Shown here piece after piece: positions 1 through 8,597 of a stretch of 41,564 nt of DNA. A program made the position numbers and the translations under genes. This stretch comes from Lewinella cohaerens DSM 23179. GTDB taxonomy: Bacteria; Bacteroidota; Bacteroidia; Chitinophagales; Saprospiraceae. Positions within the stretch are counted from its first letter, which is position 1; each line of letters opens with the position of its first letter. The notes beneath the pieces were generated by a model, which worked only from the letters and a program-made list of their open reading frames with translations, was not told where the DNA came from and did no database searches. Location: NCBI RefSeq assembly GCF_000379805.1, contig NZ_KB903543.1, forward strand, positions 276,116-317,679. The letters are read 5' to 3'.

Positions 1-881
1 GAATTGAAACTTTTGGCACAGAAGAACAAAAGGAAAAATACCTCCCAAAGCTGGCAACAGGCGAATGGATTGGTTCTTTCTGTCTCAGTGAGCCCGAAGC
101 CGGTAGCGATGCTACCATGCAGCGCACCACTGCCGTAGACATGGGGGATCATTACCTGCTCAATGGTACCAAAAACTGGATTACCAGCGGCGGTTCGTCC
201 AGCCTACATTTGGTGATTGCACAAACGAACCCCGAGAAAAAACACAGAGGCATCAACGCCTTTATTGTCGAAACCAGTTGGGACGGCGTAGTGGTAGGTG
301 CCAAAGAAGACAAGCTGGGTATTCGCTCTTCGGACACCCATACCATTATGTATACCGATGTAAAAGTGCCTAAAGAAAACCGGATTGGCGAAGATGGATT
401 TGGCTTCAAATTCGCCATGAAGACGCTTTCTGGTGGCCGTATTGGCATTGCCGCTCAGGCATTGGGAATCGCTGGTGGTGCTTATGAACTGGCCTTGGCG
501 TATTCTAAAGAGCGCGAAGCTTTTGGTAAACCTATCAGCCAGCACCAGGCTATCGCCTTCAAGTTGGCCCAAATGGCGACGGATATCGAAGCTGCAAAAA
601 TGATGGTCTACCGCGCCGCCTGGTTGAAAGACAACGGAATGGACTACTCTCAGGCGAGTGCCATGGCAAAACTCTATGCCTCTGAGGTAGCCATGAAACA
701 TACGGTAGAAGCAGTGCAAATTCACGGCGGCTATGGCTTCGTCAAAGAATACCATGTCGAACGCCTGATGCGTGACGCCAAAATCACCCAGATTTACGAA
801 GGTACTTCCGAGGTACAGCAAATCGTGATCAGCCGAGGTGTGTTGAAAGGTGACGTTTATTTGCCTGTCGGCGAAAATTAG
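1..881 (+). CDS. Acyl-CoA dehydrogenase, 3' part (start outside window)
   Basis: FAD enzyme that oxidises acyl-CoA thioesters to trans-2-enoyl-CoA in beta-oxidation or branched amino-acid breakdown, passing electrons to electron-transfer flavoprotein. The reading frame is open from base 3, so an ATG at 117 is internal and the true start lies left of the window. About 292 residues are visible. They contain the first family signature ([12 protein letters not shown]), then WITSG, then the second signature around IHGGYGF, and [10 protein letters not shown] near the C-terminus. The Glu in YEGT is the catalytic base in the short/medium-chain and butyryl-CoA dehydrogenases. The order and C-terminal length are normal for a family member of about 380 residues. 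Substrate chain length cannot be told from the sequence. A strong hairpin follows the stop codon. Confidence 0.95.
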   Translation, partial: IETFGTEEQKEKYLPKLATGEWIGSFCLSEPEAGSDATMQRTTAVDMGDHYLLNGTKNWITSGGSSSLHLVIAQTNPEKKHRGINAFIVETSWDGVVVGAKEDKLGIRSSDTHTIMYTDVKVPKENRIGEDGFGFKFAMKTLSGGRIGIAAQALGIAGGAYELALAYSKEREAFGKPISQHQAIAFKLAQMATDIEAAKMMVYRAAWLKDNGMDYSQASAMAKLYASEVAMKHTVEAVQIHGGYGFVKEYHVERLMRDAKITQIYEGTSEVQQIVISRGVLKGDVYLPVGEN

Positions 882-894
882 AATTATGGGCCAT

Positions 895-933
895 GCCGGT
901 AGGGGGCGTTTGCAAGGCAACGCCCCCTACGGC
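895..933. repeat. GC-rich inverted repeat, possible terminator
   Basis: The left arm (895-910) and right arm (919-933) pair over 15 bp with one bulged G; the core is tagggggcgtt against aacgcccccta, and the loop is tgcaaggc. It starts 14 bp after the acyl-CoA dehydrogenase stop, so it could end that transcript, but no T-run follows. The form, a GC-rich palindrome with TTGCAA at the tip, recurs near 34461-34475. That suggests a dispersed repeat rather than a dedicated terminator. Confidence 0.6.
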
Positions 934-1102
934 ACTAGGCTATCCACTGCTCCGTGAGTGCAGGTTTGAAATCCGCCCCTATGAAGCAACTCCTATCCTT
1001 TGGGCTCCGCCTTTCGCACCTATAGCTGGGACTTTATCTCTTTATTTTTTGACCTTGGCTAGGTACACATTGGTAAAATATCCACACACAAAAACATAGG
1101 CG

Positions 1103-1126
1103 GATTGTAGTCTCCGAACTACAATC
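1103..1126. repeat. Inverted repeat, 9-bp arms
   Basis: The arms gattgtagt (1103-1111) and actacaatc (1118-1126) are perfect, with a 6-nt loop. It lies far from any gene end, inside the palindrome-rich intergenic stretch, so it is better read as part of a repeat element than as a terminator. Confidence 0.5.
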
Positions 1127-1575
1127 TAATATACCGCTCTGGTCCCCTGACCAGCTAACGGGAGCTGATGTAAGACCTGCTAGCTGGAAACTAACATGCG
1201 CACTAGCATTTAATGGAGGTAAAACCACAGGCCCCAACTTATCCAAAATCGTTGTGGAGCGAACAGCGGAGCACGGCGCAACAGAGAGAGCAGTAGCAGT
1301 GATAGCAGCGGTACCGACCACCGGGAGGTGAGAGCGAATAGCGCGATGGCCAGCCGCCAGGCGAGGCCAGCTGCCCTGATCGTATTACCACGCTTAAATA
1401 AAACTTAGTAAAAGTCCTACTGCTTATGATATTCGTAATACCAGATTTCTGAAATTACTCCCGTTTATAACAGTAATAAAGATTTTTTTCTAATCCTCCT
1501 GATGATTAAAAACTTAATTTAGCCGTCTAACGTTTTTCAACCACCATTATCAAAATTCGTTGCATCTTTAAGTCC

Positions 1576-2706
1576 ATGAAAACCAGTCTGCAAATCGGTC
1601 GTATCGCGGGTGTACCACTTCAATTTCATTGGAGTTTTCTGCTGGTGGGCATATGGCTTGTTTACGATAGCTGGACACCTGGTCGTGATTTCAACTGGGA
1701 TAATTTCCAGTGGCTTTTGGTGTGGATCAGTATGGTGTTTTTGGCGGTGCTTTTGCACGAACTGGGTCATGCACTCGTAGCACGGCGATGGGGTATTGAT
1801 ACAGAGAAAATTGTGCTCTACCCGATTGGCGGTGGTGCTTTCCTGGAAAAAATGCCCGAAGTACCCCGAGAAGAAATAAGTATAGCGCTAGCCGGCCCTG
1901 CAGTCAACTTCATCTTGGCCGGATTGATGGCACCCATTATTTGGTATAGTGGCAACGAAGATTTTCTGCTCATCCTGAAGTTGTTCATCCAGCCCAATGG
2001 GAATATTGTAATCTTTGATGCCAGTATTTGGGAATACCTTGTTGTGGTGTTCTTTGCACTTAATCTATTGTTAGGCGCTTTCAATCTTATCCCCGCATTT
2101 CCGCTTGATGGTGGCCGTGTATTGAGGGCTATCCTCAGTATGCGATTTTCACGAACGCGGGCTACCGTCCTCGCAGGCAGGATCGGCATGTGGGGAGGGT
2201 TTTTCTTGCTCGCTGCAGGTGTCTATCTCCAAGATGTTGTTTTTGGTATTGGCGCCCTGTTTATTATCATCCTGGCGGCTTCTGAAATCCAGGTTCAGCG
2301 CCGCCGAGAGCGGCTTTCCAAAGCGGTAGTCGGTGATTATTTGCGCGAAGACTTCCAACGACTCTACCTTTCTCCTCAGCTAAGCCTGGCTGCTGCCAGA
2401 ACAAAAGTTACTCCTTGGCCAGATCAGCCCATTCTGCTACTGGATCAGTGGCAACAACCCCATGGCATCACGAACAAACAATCGCTACTGACCAAAGACC
2501 TGGATGAGTACGCCGACAATGCTATCACTACGCTGGTAGGGCAAGCGAAATGGGAAGGTCTGCACCCTGAGGAAAGCCTCTTGCGCGCCGCCGAAAAACT
2601 AGACGAGCACCAGCTATTCGCCTTCCCTGTTCTCGACCATTACGGTCGTATCCTTGGCTTGTTGGATCGTAGTGCAGTGGAAAAGGTGATTCGGAGAAAG
2701 AAATAA
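1576..2706 (+). CDS. Site-2 protease-like M50 family membrane metalloprotease with C-terminal CBS-like region
   Basis: Probable intramembrane zinc protease of the S2P/SpoIVFB type, 376 residues. The zinc motif HELGH is at residues 61-65 and the third-ligand motif NLIPAFPLDGGR at about 170-181. Hydrophobic segments lie near 15-32, 47-62, 103-122, 153-177 and 200-235. Residues about 240-374 are soluble, and HQLFAFPVLDHYGRILGLLD resembles the second half of a CBS pair. Many bacterial M50 proteins carry such a CBS tail, which may sense adenine nucleotides. The ATG at 1576 is right for the family, which begins with a short amphipathic stretch. The gene stands alone, with a hairpin pair after the stop. 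The substrate is unknown; such proteases often release membrane-tethered anti-sigma or signalling proteins. Confidence 0.9.
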   Translation: MKTSLQIGRIAGVPLQFHWSFLLVGIWLVYDSWTPGRDFNWDNFQWLLVWISMVFLAVLLHELGHALVARRWGIDTEKIVLYPIGGGAFLEKMPEVPREEISIALAGPAVNFILAGLMAPIIWYSGNEDFLLILKLFIQPNGNIVIFDASIWEYLVVVFFALNLLLGAFNLIPAFPLDGGRVLRAILSMRFSRTRATVLAGRIGMWGGFFLLAAGVYLQDVVFGIGALFIIILAASEIQVQRRRERLSKAVVGDYLREDFQRLYLSPQLSLAAARTKVTPWPDQPILLLDQWQQPHGITNKQSLLTKDLDEYADNAITTLVGQAKWEGLHPEESLLRAAEKLDEHQLFAFPVLDHYGRILGLLDRSAVEKVIRRKK

Positions 2707-2710
2707 GCTT

Positions 2711-2746
2711 GACTTTGGTTACGCCAAAGTCTGTATATAGATACAG
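2711..2746. terminator. Two abutting hairpins after the M50 gene
   Basis: gactttgg/ccaaagtc (2711-2718 and 2724-2731, loop ttacg) is followed directly by ctgtat/atacag (2731-2736 and 2741-2746, loop atag). They begin 4 bp after the stop codon. No clear U-tail follows, so termination is plausible but not certain. Confidence 0.4.
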
Positions 2747-3019
2747 GCCGCTTCGCGCCCTTTAGAGTATAGGGTATAGAGATAGAAATACCCGTCATTT
2801 ATGTCGATGGTGGGAATTAAAAAGTTAGTTCCTACTAGAATGATCTAGTCCCCTCTACCTTCTACCTCAAGGGGCGATAGAATCGTCCCGCATCCTTCTA
2901 CAGTTTTGTCATAGACATACCTCCGGGATAGCCCAATTGCTAGTCAAAATACTTTAATACTCTTTGACACAACGTTTTAGGTTACTTATACGTTATTGCA
3001 TGAACTCAAAACCATCCCT
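2747..3019. other. Intergenic stretch before a lipoprotein gene
   Basis: No gene is seen. It should hold the promoter of the lipoprotein gene at 3020; tactctttg at about 2958-2966 resembles the TAnnTTTG box but has one base too many between TA and TTTG. Nothing else is recognised. Confidence 0.35.
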
Positions 3020-3571
3020 ATGAAAAATCTTTACCCTCTTCTTTTATTGGTCTTAATCTTTGGTTCCTGCGGAGATGACGAAGCGATGACGCCCGATCCT
3101 TACGAAGCAGAATTGCAGCTAGAGATCGTAACCGGCATCAATGTCCGGGACACCAACGGATCGCCGATTGGGAGCTATGGCAACCCCAATGTTTTTTCCG
3201 GAGAAGTAGACTTTTATCCCAACCCGGCCATCGGGCAAGCAAATGTCATTTACTTTGGTGGAAGTGGGCTTAGTGTTAAGCAATATTGGATTTTTTCGGC
3301 GACCAAAAACACGGAATATCCCGACATTGATTACAATATATTGCTTGATAACGCCACCTACTCTCCTGATGAAGTAGCGGCGCTAACGGTCGTTCAGACC
3401 AATACGGTCAACTTGGGGAACTTTGCCCTTAACGTAGACAATTTCACTCCTGGCTACTATCGCATTTTCTACCTCATGAGCGATAATACCCTGTTGTGGG
3501 ACAATATCTACGTTGACCCAACAGCAACCGACTTGAGCTTGTTGACCAGTGAGCGGAGTGACGATTTTTAG
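3020..3571 (+). CDS. Predicted lipoprotein of unknown function
   Basis: 183 residues from the ATG at 3020. A TTG 24 bp upstream is in frame, but only the ATG places a normal lipoprotein signal at the N-terminus: MKNLYPLLLLVLIFGSCGDD, with lipobox FGSC and the lipid-bearing Cys at residue 17. The mature part is acidic and rich in beta-forming, Asn/Tyr/Asp segments (for example GINVRDTNGSPIGSYGNP), with no cysteine pair or catalytic motif that I recognise. The gene converges with the DUF5686 gene at 3628. It is probably an outer-membrane-anchored periplasmic or surface protein; the function is unknown. Confidence 0.75.
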   Translation: MKNLYPLLLLVLIFGSCGDDEAMTPDPYEAELQLEIVTGINVRDTNGSPIGSYGNPNVFSGEVDFYPNPAIGQANVIYFGGSGLSVKQYWIFSATKNTEYPDIDYNILLDNATYSPDEVAALTVVQTNTVNLGNFALNVDNFTPGYYRIFYLMSDNTLLWDNIYVDPTATDLSLLTSERSDDF

Positions 3572-3602
3572 AAAACAACCTCCCGGCTGGTAATAACTGC
3601 GA

Positions 3603-3620
3603 GTTCTGATGCATCGGAAC
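3603..3620. repeat. 18-bp near-perfect palindrome between convergent genes
   Basis: gttctgatgcatcggaac is self-complementary apart from one T/G pair. It lies between the 3' ends of the lipoprotein gene (3571) and the DUF5686 gene (3628). It could act as a weak two-way terminator, but there is no T-run. Confidence 0.3.
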
Positions 3621-3627
3621 AGACACC

Positions 3628-6096
3628 CTACACCGAAATATTCACCGTAAACTGCACCCGCATATTGTTCTTGAAAACAGGTAAATGATAAGCCCCCCAG
3701 CGGTACCACACGCTTGCCCCCAGGCCGATATAGACCGTCTTGAAATAAGGAATCCGGAGGATGTTGTCGAGACCGGCCCCTGATTCCAGGTAGCCGCGAC
3801 GCATATCCTGAAAGTCAAGCCCTTGGTGTTGTGTGGGCGTTGATAACTTTCCCCAGCCCAATTGTTGCATCAGTCGCAGCTCAGGGCGAAAATAAGGAGT
3901 TTTTAATCGGCCGAGTAAGGTACCGAAACGGTGAGTAAAAAACAGGTAAGCAAATTTTTCTTGCGCAAATTCCGTAACCCCAGCAGTATTAAAAAGGCCG
4001 TTGCCTGTAATTCCATTCTGGCTATTTCCCGGGGCTTGAAACAAATAGGGATAAGGCAATGCTTTGCTGAGCCAGCCTGTTTCCAGGGTAATCTCCGTCA
4101 TGCCCATAAACTTCCAACGTTGCTCGTGTTGCAAGCGGGCGGTGAACCGCTGAGCGGTAAAATCATCTACCGCCAGGTGGGCAATAGTAAAATCGAGGAT
4201 AGGAAAAACGGGGTACAAAATAGCTTCGAATTGTTCCATCTTGACCAAGCGTTCGCGGGGTGCCCAGCGCAGGCGTGTGCCGAATTCTTCTGTTTGGTAA
4301 TGCAGAGGCGCTTCCGTGGGAGCAGCTCCGAAAGCATAGATGTAACTAAGTTTTCGTTCCTCTTTTTGGGCATAAAAATTGAGTTGCACGCTTCCGTGGG
4401 GGCGATAGATCAGGTCTGCACGGATTTGCTCCTGATTGTCAAGGCGTTCAAGAATCAGATTTCTAGCCGACCAATTGGCCCAAGGGTTATTGACACTGGA
4501 AAGGTAATCAATGCTTCCTGGGGCGACTAGGTCATTGCGGTAGCTAAAACGGAGCTTTAAATCACGTTGCGGGTAAATCTTCAACTCCAATGCGCCACCG
4601 TATTTCCATTCTTGATCACGAAACCCATAGCCCCCGTAGGCATAAATAGAACCCGCCCGCCATAACTCGGGGCTGGTTTTGAGTCCTAGCCCCAATCGGG
4701 TGCCTTCGCGTACATTGACGTTGAGTAAATCGGGAACGACGAGGTCTATTTTGCGCCCACTCCACAGTCCGCTGCTGACGACCTGTATGAGGCCATTGTA
4801 AGCACTAAGCACGCGATAGGCAGGGCGTAACTCTGGCAAAGAATCCCAATAAACGTAGGTATTCGCCTCTCGCGGGTGGAGGGGCAGCAATCGCAGACTA
4901 TCGTCCAAGCCATTGGTACTGGATTGAACTTCTTTTAAATAATGATTAAAAAAGCTGGCAGGAGGCGGATTCAACGAGATTTCCGTGAGTACGCTCCGGT
5001 TGCGGAAACCATACTTTATAAAAAGTTCTCCCTGACCAATTTGGAAGAAAAGATCGGCATGTAAAACCACCGGAAACCAGCTACCTTCTACACGTTGGCT
5101 TTCCTGTTGGATACTAAACTGAATAGTCTGCCGGGGATCAGCAGGCGTAGCGATCACCCGCTCAATAGCGTAACCATCTGTGTGGATATACAAGACGCCT
5201 TTCAGGGCCGTGAAATATTTATTGGGCAGGGGACGAAATTCAATGACAAAGGTGGTGTCTTGTGAGTGTACAATCGTATCGGACAAGAGAAAATCGTAAT
5301 GTTGGAAGGTGCCTTTGCTTAGTGGGTTAACGTAGTTTTGGTCGGTCACCTCCATCCTGATCACTTCTTTGTAAAAACCAAAAGGCTGAAAGTTGATCGG
5401 ATTTAGGCCACCCGTAAAGTCATTGGGCAAGGAGGATTGGGTAGCTAGAATAATTTCTTTCTGCTGGTGAGGTGCCCGAAAAGCATGTTGGCTGCGCGTT
5501 TCTGTTACCCATAGGTGCATTTCGTCGGTGAAGAGTTCTTGGCGGCGTTGCTGTAAGGCAGCTGCTTCAAGTAAAGCCGAATCGCGTTTAGCAGAACGCC
5601 TCCTTGTCTTTTCACGGACTTTAACTGGCGGAGCCGCGAGGGTATCTACTCCTAATACTGTCTTGTGATAAGCTTGGTAGGAGTAGCCGTCTTTTTGGGC
5701 AGGATCGTGCAGGTCCCGAGCAGCAAGTGCCCTTCGGATGATACGCCAGGCAGGGTTTTCTTCTGGGCGAACGACCACTTCCTCCAGTGAAACACCAGCC
5801 GTGGTTATCGTGAGGGTGAGATTGCTTTGTGATTTCAGCACCACAAGTCGTTCTTCATAACCTACGTATCGCAAGCGCAAAGTGTCGCCAGGCTGTGCTT
5901 TGATTTTAAAGTTCCCGTCCACATCAGAGTAGCTACCTTCCGTGGTACCCATTCGCTGAATGCTGACAAAAACCAAGGGTTCTCGAGTATCTGCGTCAAG
6001 GACTACACCTTGGTAATTACTGACCTGCGCATTAGCTTCTTCCTGGAAGAAGACGATAGACAGGAGTGATAAAGCAAGCAGGAAGACGTTCTTCAT
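3628..6096 (-). CDS. DUF5686 family outer-membrane protein with carboxypeptidase-regulatory-like N-terminal domain
   Basis: 822 residues when started at the ATG at 6096. An in-frame upstream start at 6198 would add 34 residues before the signal peptide MKNVFLLALSLLSIVFF...NAQ and is rejected. Residues about 25-110 form a carboxypeptidase-regulatory-like beta-sandwich (GVVLDADTREPLVFVSI, then DVDGNFKI and LRLRYVGYEE). The linker SLEEVVVRPEENPAWRIIRRAL is typical of DUF5686 proteins. The remainder is long and rich in alternating beta-strands, ending in an aromatic-containing strand as in outer-membrane beta-barrels. These proteins resemble TonB-dependent receptors without a plug; their role is not established. 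Bases 6097-6260 separate it from the divergent T9SS protein gene. Confidence 0.9.
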   Translation of the reverse strand: MKNVFLLALSLLSIVFFQEEANAQVSNYQGVVLDADTREPLVFVSIQRMGTTEGSYSDVDGNFKIKAQPGDTLRLRYVGYEERLVVLKSQSNLTLTITTAGVSLEEVVVRPEENPAWRIIRRALAARDLHDPAQKDGYSYQAYHKTVLGVDTLAAPPVKVREKTRRRSAKRDSALLEAAALQQRRQELFTDEMHLWVTETRSQHAFRAPHQQKEIILATQSSLPNDFTGGLNPINFQPFGFYKEVIRMEVTDQNYVNPLSKGTFQHYDFLLSDTIVHSQDTTFVIEFRPLPNKYFTALKGVLYIHTDGYAIERVIATPADPRQTIQFSIQQESQRVEGSWFPVVLHADLFFQIGQGELFIKYGFRNRSVLTEISLNPPPASFFNHYLKEVQSSTNGLDDSLRLLPLHPREANTYVYWDSLPELRPAYRVLSAYNGLIQVVSSGLWSGRKIDLVVPDLLNVNVREGTRLGLGLKTSPELWRAGSIYAYGGYGFRDQEWKYGGALELKIYPQRDLKLRFSYRNDLVAPGSIDYLSSVNNPWANWSARNLILERLDNQEQIRADLIYRPHGSVQLNFYAQKEERKLSYIYAFGAAPTEAPLHYQTEEFGTRLRWAPRERLVKMEQFEAILYPVFPILDFTIAHLAVDDFTAQRFTARLQHEQRWKFMGMTEITLETGWLSKALPYPYLFQAPGNSQNGITGNGLFNTAGVTEFAQEKFAYLFFTHRFGTLLGRLKTPYFRPELRLMQQLGWGKLSTPTQHQGLDFQDMRRGYLESGAGLDNILRIPYFKTVYIGLGASVWYRWGAYHLPVFKNNMRVQFTVNISV

Positions 6097-6129
6097 GAAA
6101 AATAACGGGTATAATAAGCGGCCAAGCCG

Positions 6130-6137
6130 TAGCTTTG
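6130..6137 (+). promoter_or_regulatory. Possible -7 promoter box (TAGCTTTG)
   Basis: A perfect match to TAnnTTTG in the intergenic gap, 124 bp before the ATG at 6261. No TTG lies at the usual 17-23 bp upstream, so this is only a half-match. The 11-mer ccgtagctttg around it recurs at 26803-26813. Confidence 0.3.
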
Positions 6138-6260
6138 TGTCAGTGGCTATTAATAGTACGAAGCTACTATAAGTTAATCTTCCTTTAGCCCATTTCATTG
6201 CTCAATAGGCTTAACTTAACTTAGTGGCTAGGCTCTTCCCCAATAAACGCTGTTTTACTG

Positions 6261-8588
6261 ATGAAAAAATACTCCTCCTTCCTTTTATCACTATTATGTC
6301 CTGCACTTGTTTTCCTACAACCGGTTCCGTGCACCGATGATCCGCCAGCAATGACGCCTACTTGCGAGGAGGCTTGTGTTATTTGCGACATTGATGGTTT
6401 TACAGGCCGCCATGAAAGCAATGTGCCCGGAGTGGCTCCCGATGATTTCTGTACCATCGTGGTTCATAATGCACAGTGGATCGCCTTTATTGCGGGTAGT
6501 GAAGATTTGACCATCAGGATTACGGTATCCAACTGTCAAATGTCAGCTGGCCTGGAGATCGGTTTGTATGAAGGGATAGATTGTACCAATTTTCGCCGAG
6601 TTTCAAACTGTGAAGGAGGTACAACGACGATAGTCTCACCTGGTATTCCGCGGTTGATTAGTAACACCGAACCTCTGGTGATTGGTCAATACTACTACCT
6701 TGTTATGGACGGTGCTTTTGGCGACAATTGCGACTGGACCCTGGAGGTTACAGAAGGAAGTACGGAGGCCGCCCCTTTAAATACAGCGCCTTTGATTGAA
6801 GGCCCGGAAGTATCCTGTCCGGAATTGATAACGACTTACACTACTCCCGGACTGATGGGCGGCACGGAATACGAATGGAGATTGGATGGCACGCTGATAA
6901 GTACATTGGATAGCGCGGAGGTGGTTTGGCCAGGGGACGGTGTTTTTGAATTATGCCTCCAGATCAGCAATGCTTGTGACGAGGCTCCACCTACTTGTAG
7001 AAATATTTTGGTGCAGTCTATTGCCCCGACCTTTTACCAAGAAATAATATGTTCAGGAGAGTGCTTTGAGGTTCATGATTCACTGTCCTTATGTGAAGAA
7101 GGGTTTTACGAATTCAATTTCCCCACTGACGCTGGTTGCGATAGTATGGTGATTGTAGACCTTACCGTTTTTGAATCAGCAGAAACACAACTGAGTGCTA
7201 ATATCTGCGAAGGAGACAGCCTCTTTATTGGCGGAATTCCTTATTTCTCTACGGATATTCACACAACAGTGCTTGAAAATTATCTCGGCTGCGACAGTAC
7301 AGTTATTCTAGACCTAAGCCTGATTGTGTGCGAAATAGAAGGAGAAATCGACGAGGTTCCCGTGGTTTGCCGTGGAGAATCATCAGGGCAACTTAATTTT
7401 TTCGTAACTGACGGTACCCCACCGTTTTCCTATAATTGGACGCAACTAGGAAGCAGCGCTTCCGGCAGCGGCTCATTGAATACGATCAATACTCCTGCAA
7501 ATATTGCTAATCTAGAAGCAGGTACTTACCTCATTACGCTCAATGATGACTTTGGCAACGACCTTGTCTTGATTCAGGAAGTAACACAACCAACATTACT
7601 CAGCGTAACACTAGTGGCCAGTGACCTTAGCTGTTCTGATAGCGACGATGGGATGATTACAGCTTTGCCAATGGGTGGCGTCGGTCCTTATGAATACAGT
7701 TGGGACAATGGTCCCCTAACCGCAGGTATTGAAAATTTGACAGCGGGAACCTATACCGTGCAAATAACGGATGCCATGGGTTGTTCCGTCGCAGCATCAC
7801 TCATGCTGGCAGAACCTGCACCTTTAGTTATGACGACTGAATTTATTGACCCGGATTGCGGGGGAAATGACACTGGCCAGGCCATTATCACGTCCATATC
7901 AGGGGGTACTGCTCCTTATCTTCATGCCTTAAACGGAGGTGTATTTAGCGAACAGCTTGAATACTCCAACCTCACTGCGGGCACCTACACACTGACAACA
8001 GAGGATGCAAATGGCTGCATTACTGAGATAAGCGAAACGCTGCAAGCCCGCATCATTCCAATTATTGATTTGGGGGTAGATACCAGTATTGAATTGGCGG
8101 AACAATTGACTTTGCGTCCAATTTCAAGTGTGCCTTTGGATAATTTTTCTTGGTCGCCAATTGATGGCCTGTCTTGCATCGATTGTCCAAACCCAATATT
8201 GACGGCCATTTTGCCTACCACTTACACATTGTCTGTTACTTCCGTGGACGATTGTACGACGACTGATTCCATCCGTATTAGTATCCTGGATGTACGTGAC
8301 GTTTTTGTACCCAATGCTTTCAGCCCCAACAACGATGGTGTAAATGATGAGTTGATTGTTTTCGGTGGGCCAGAAGTTGTTTTAATTAAAAACTTCCGCG
8401 TTTTCAATCGTTGGGGCGATTTGCTTTTTGAAGCAAAGGAACTGCTACCTAACTCGAATACCATGACCTGGGATGGTCGTTATCAAGGAGAAATCCTGGG
8501 GAGTGATGTCTTCGTTTGGTCTGCCGAAATAGAATTCATTGACGGGGTGACGCTGGATTACTCAGGGGATGTTTTGTTGTTGAAATAA
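6261..8588 (+). CDS. Large secreted surface protein with SprB-like repeats and T9SS type B sorting domain
   Basis: 775 residues. It has a signal peptide (MKKYSSFLLSLLCPALVFLQPVPC). A cysteine-rich N-terminal domain covers about 30-170. PKD-like or cysteine-paired segments cover about 175-360. Two or three SprB-type repeats follow, each with a core such as LTAGTYTVQITDAMGC (about 365-600). The C-terminal 95 residues begin VFVPNAFSPNNDGVNDELIV and include FRVFNRWGDLLFE, the gliding-motility-associated (CHU_C) domain used as a type B signal by the type IX secretion system. The protein is therefore expected on the cell surface or released. SprB is the gliding adhesin of Flavobacterium; this protein shares only the repeat type. 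It ends 9 bp before the convergent TPR lipoprotein gene. Confidence 0.9.
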   Translation: MKKYSSFLLSLLCPALVFLQPVPCTDDPPAMTPTCEEACVICDIDGFTGRHESNVPGVAPDDFCTIVVHNAQWIAFIAGSEDLTIRITVSNCQMSAGLEIGLYEGIDCTNFRRVSNCEGGTTTIVSPGIPRLISNTEPLVIGQYYYLVMDGAFGDNCDWTLEVTEGSTEAAPLNTAPLIEGPEVSCPELITTYTTPGLMGGTEYEWRLDGTLISTLDSAEVVWPGDGVFELCLQISNACDEAPPTCRNILVQSIAPTFYQEIICSGECFEVHDSLSLCEEGFYEFNFPTDAGCDSMVIVDLTVFESAETQLSANICEGDSLFIGGIPYFSTDIHTTVLENYLGCDSTVILDLSLIVCEIEGEIDEVPVVCRGESSGQLNFFVTDGTPPFSYNWTQLGSSASGSGSLNTINTPANIANLEAGTYLITLNDDFGNDLVLIQEVTQPTLLSVTLVASDLSCSDSDDGMITALPMGGVGPYEYSWDNGPLTAGIENLTAGTYTVQITDAMGCSVAASLMLAEPAPLVMTTEFIDPDCGGNDTGQAIITSISGGTAPYLHALNGGVFSEQLEYSNLTAGTYTLTTEDANGCITEISETLQARIIPIIDLGVDTSIELAEQLTLRPISSVPLDNFSWSPIDGLSCIDCPNPILTAILPTTYTLSVTSVDDCTTTDSIRISILDVRDVFVPNAFSPNNDGVNDELIVFGGPEVVLIKNFRVFNRWGDLLFEAKELLPNSNTMTWDGRYQGEILGSDVFVWSAEIEFIDGVTLDYSGDVLLLK

Positions 8589-8597
8589 AAAAGCTGA

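Larger units (their letters stand above)
882..1575. other. Gene-free, palindrome-rich intergenic region
   Basis: No convincing coding sequence lies in these 694 bp. The first half is dense in inverted repeats: 895-933, 1103-1126, 1139-1154, 1151-1187 (ccagcta/tagctgg) and 1347-1369 (tggcc/ggcca). A further half-element with the text aaatccgcccct lies near 968-980. The last 190 bp before the M50 protease gene are AT-rich and should hold its promoter, but I see no perfect TAnnTTTG box. The short open frames here have no recognisable protein features. The region looks like a cluster of dispersed intergenic repeats or a decayed element. Confidence 0.6.

Noticed and set aside
204-920. 238-residue minus-strand open frame opposite the acyl-CoA dehydrogenase
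   Set aside because: Antisense shadow of a strongly recognised gene.
893-1099. 68-residue plus-strand open frame
   Set aside because: It runs through the 895-933 palindrome and has no signal, domain or codon pattern of a protein; best explained as chance.
1034-1321. 95-residue minus-strand open frame in the palindrome-rich gap
   Set aside because: No recognisable motif, and its sequence is made of repeat-like DNA.
3931-4530. 199-residue plus-strand open frame inside the DUF5686 gene
   Set aside because: Antisense shadow of a clear gene on the minus strand; low-complexity composition with no domain.
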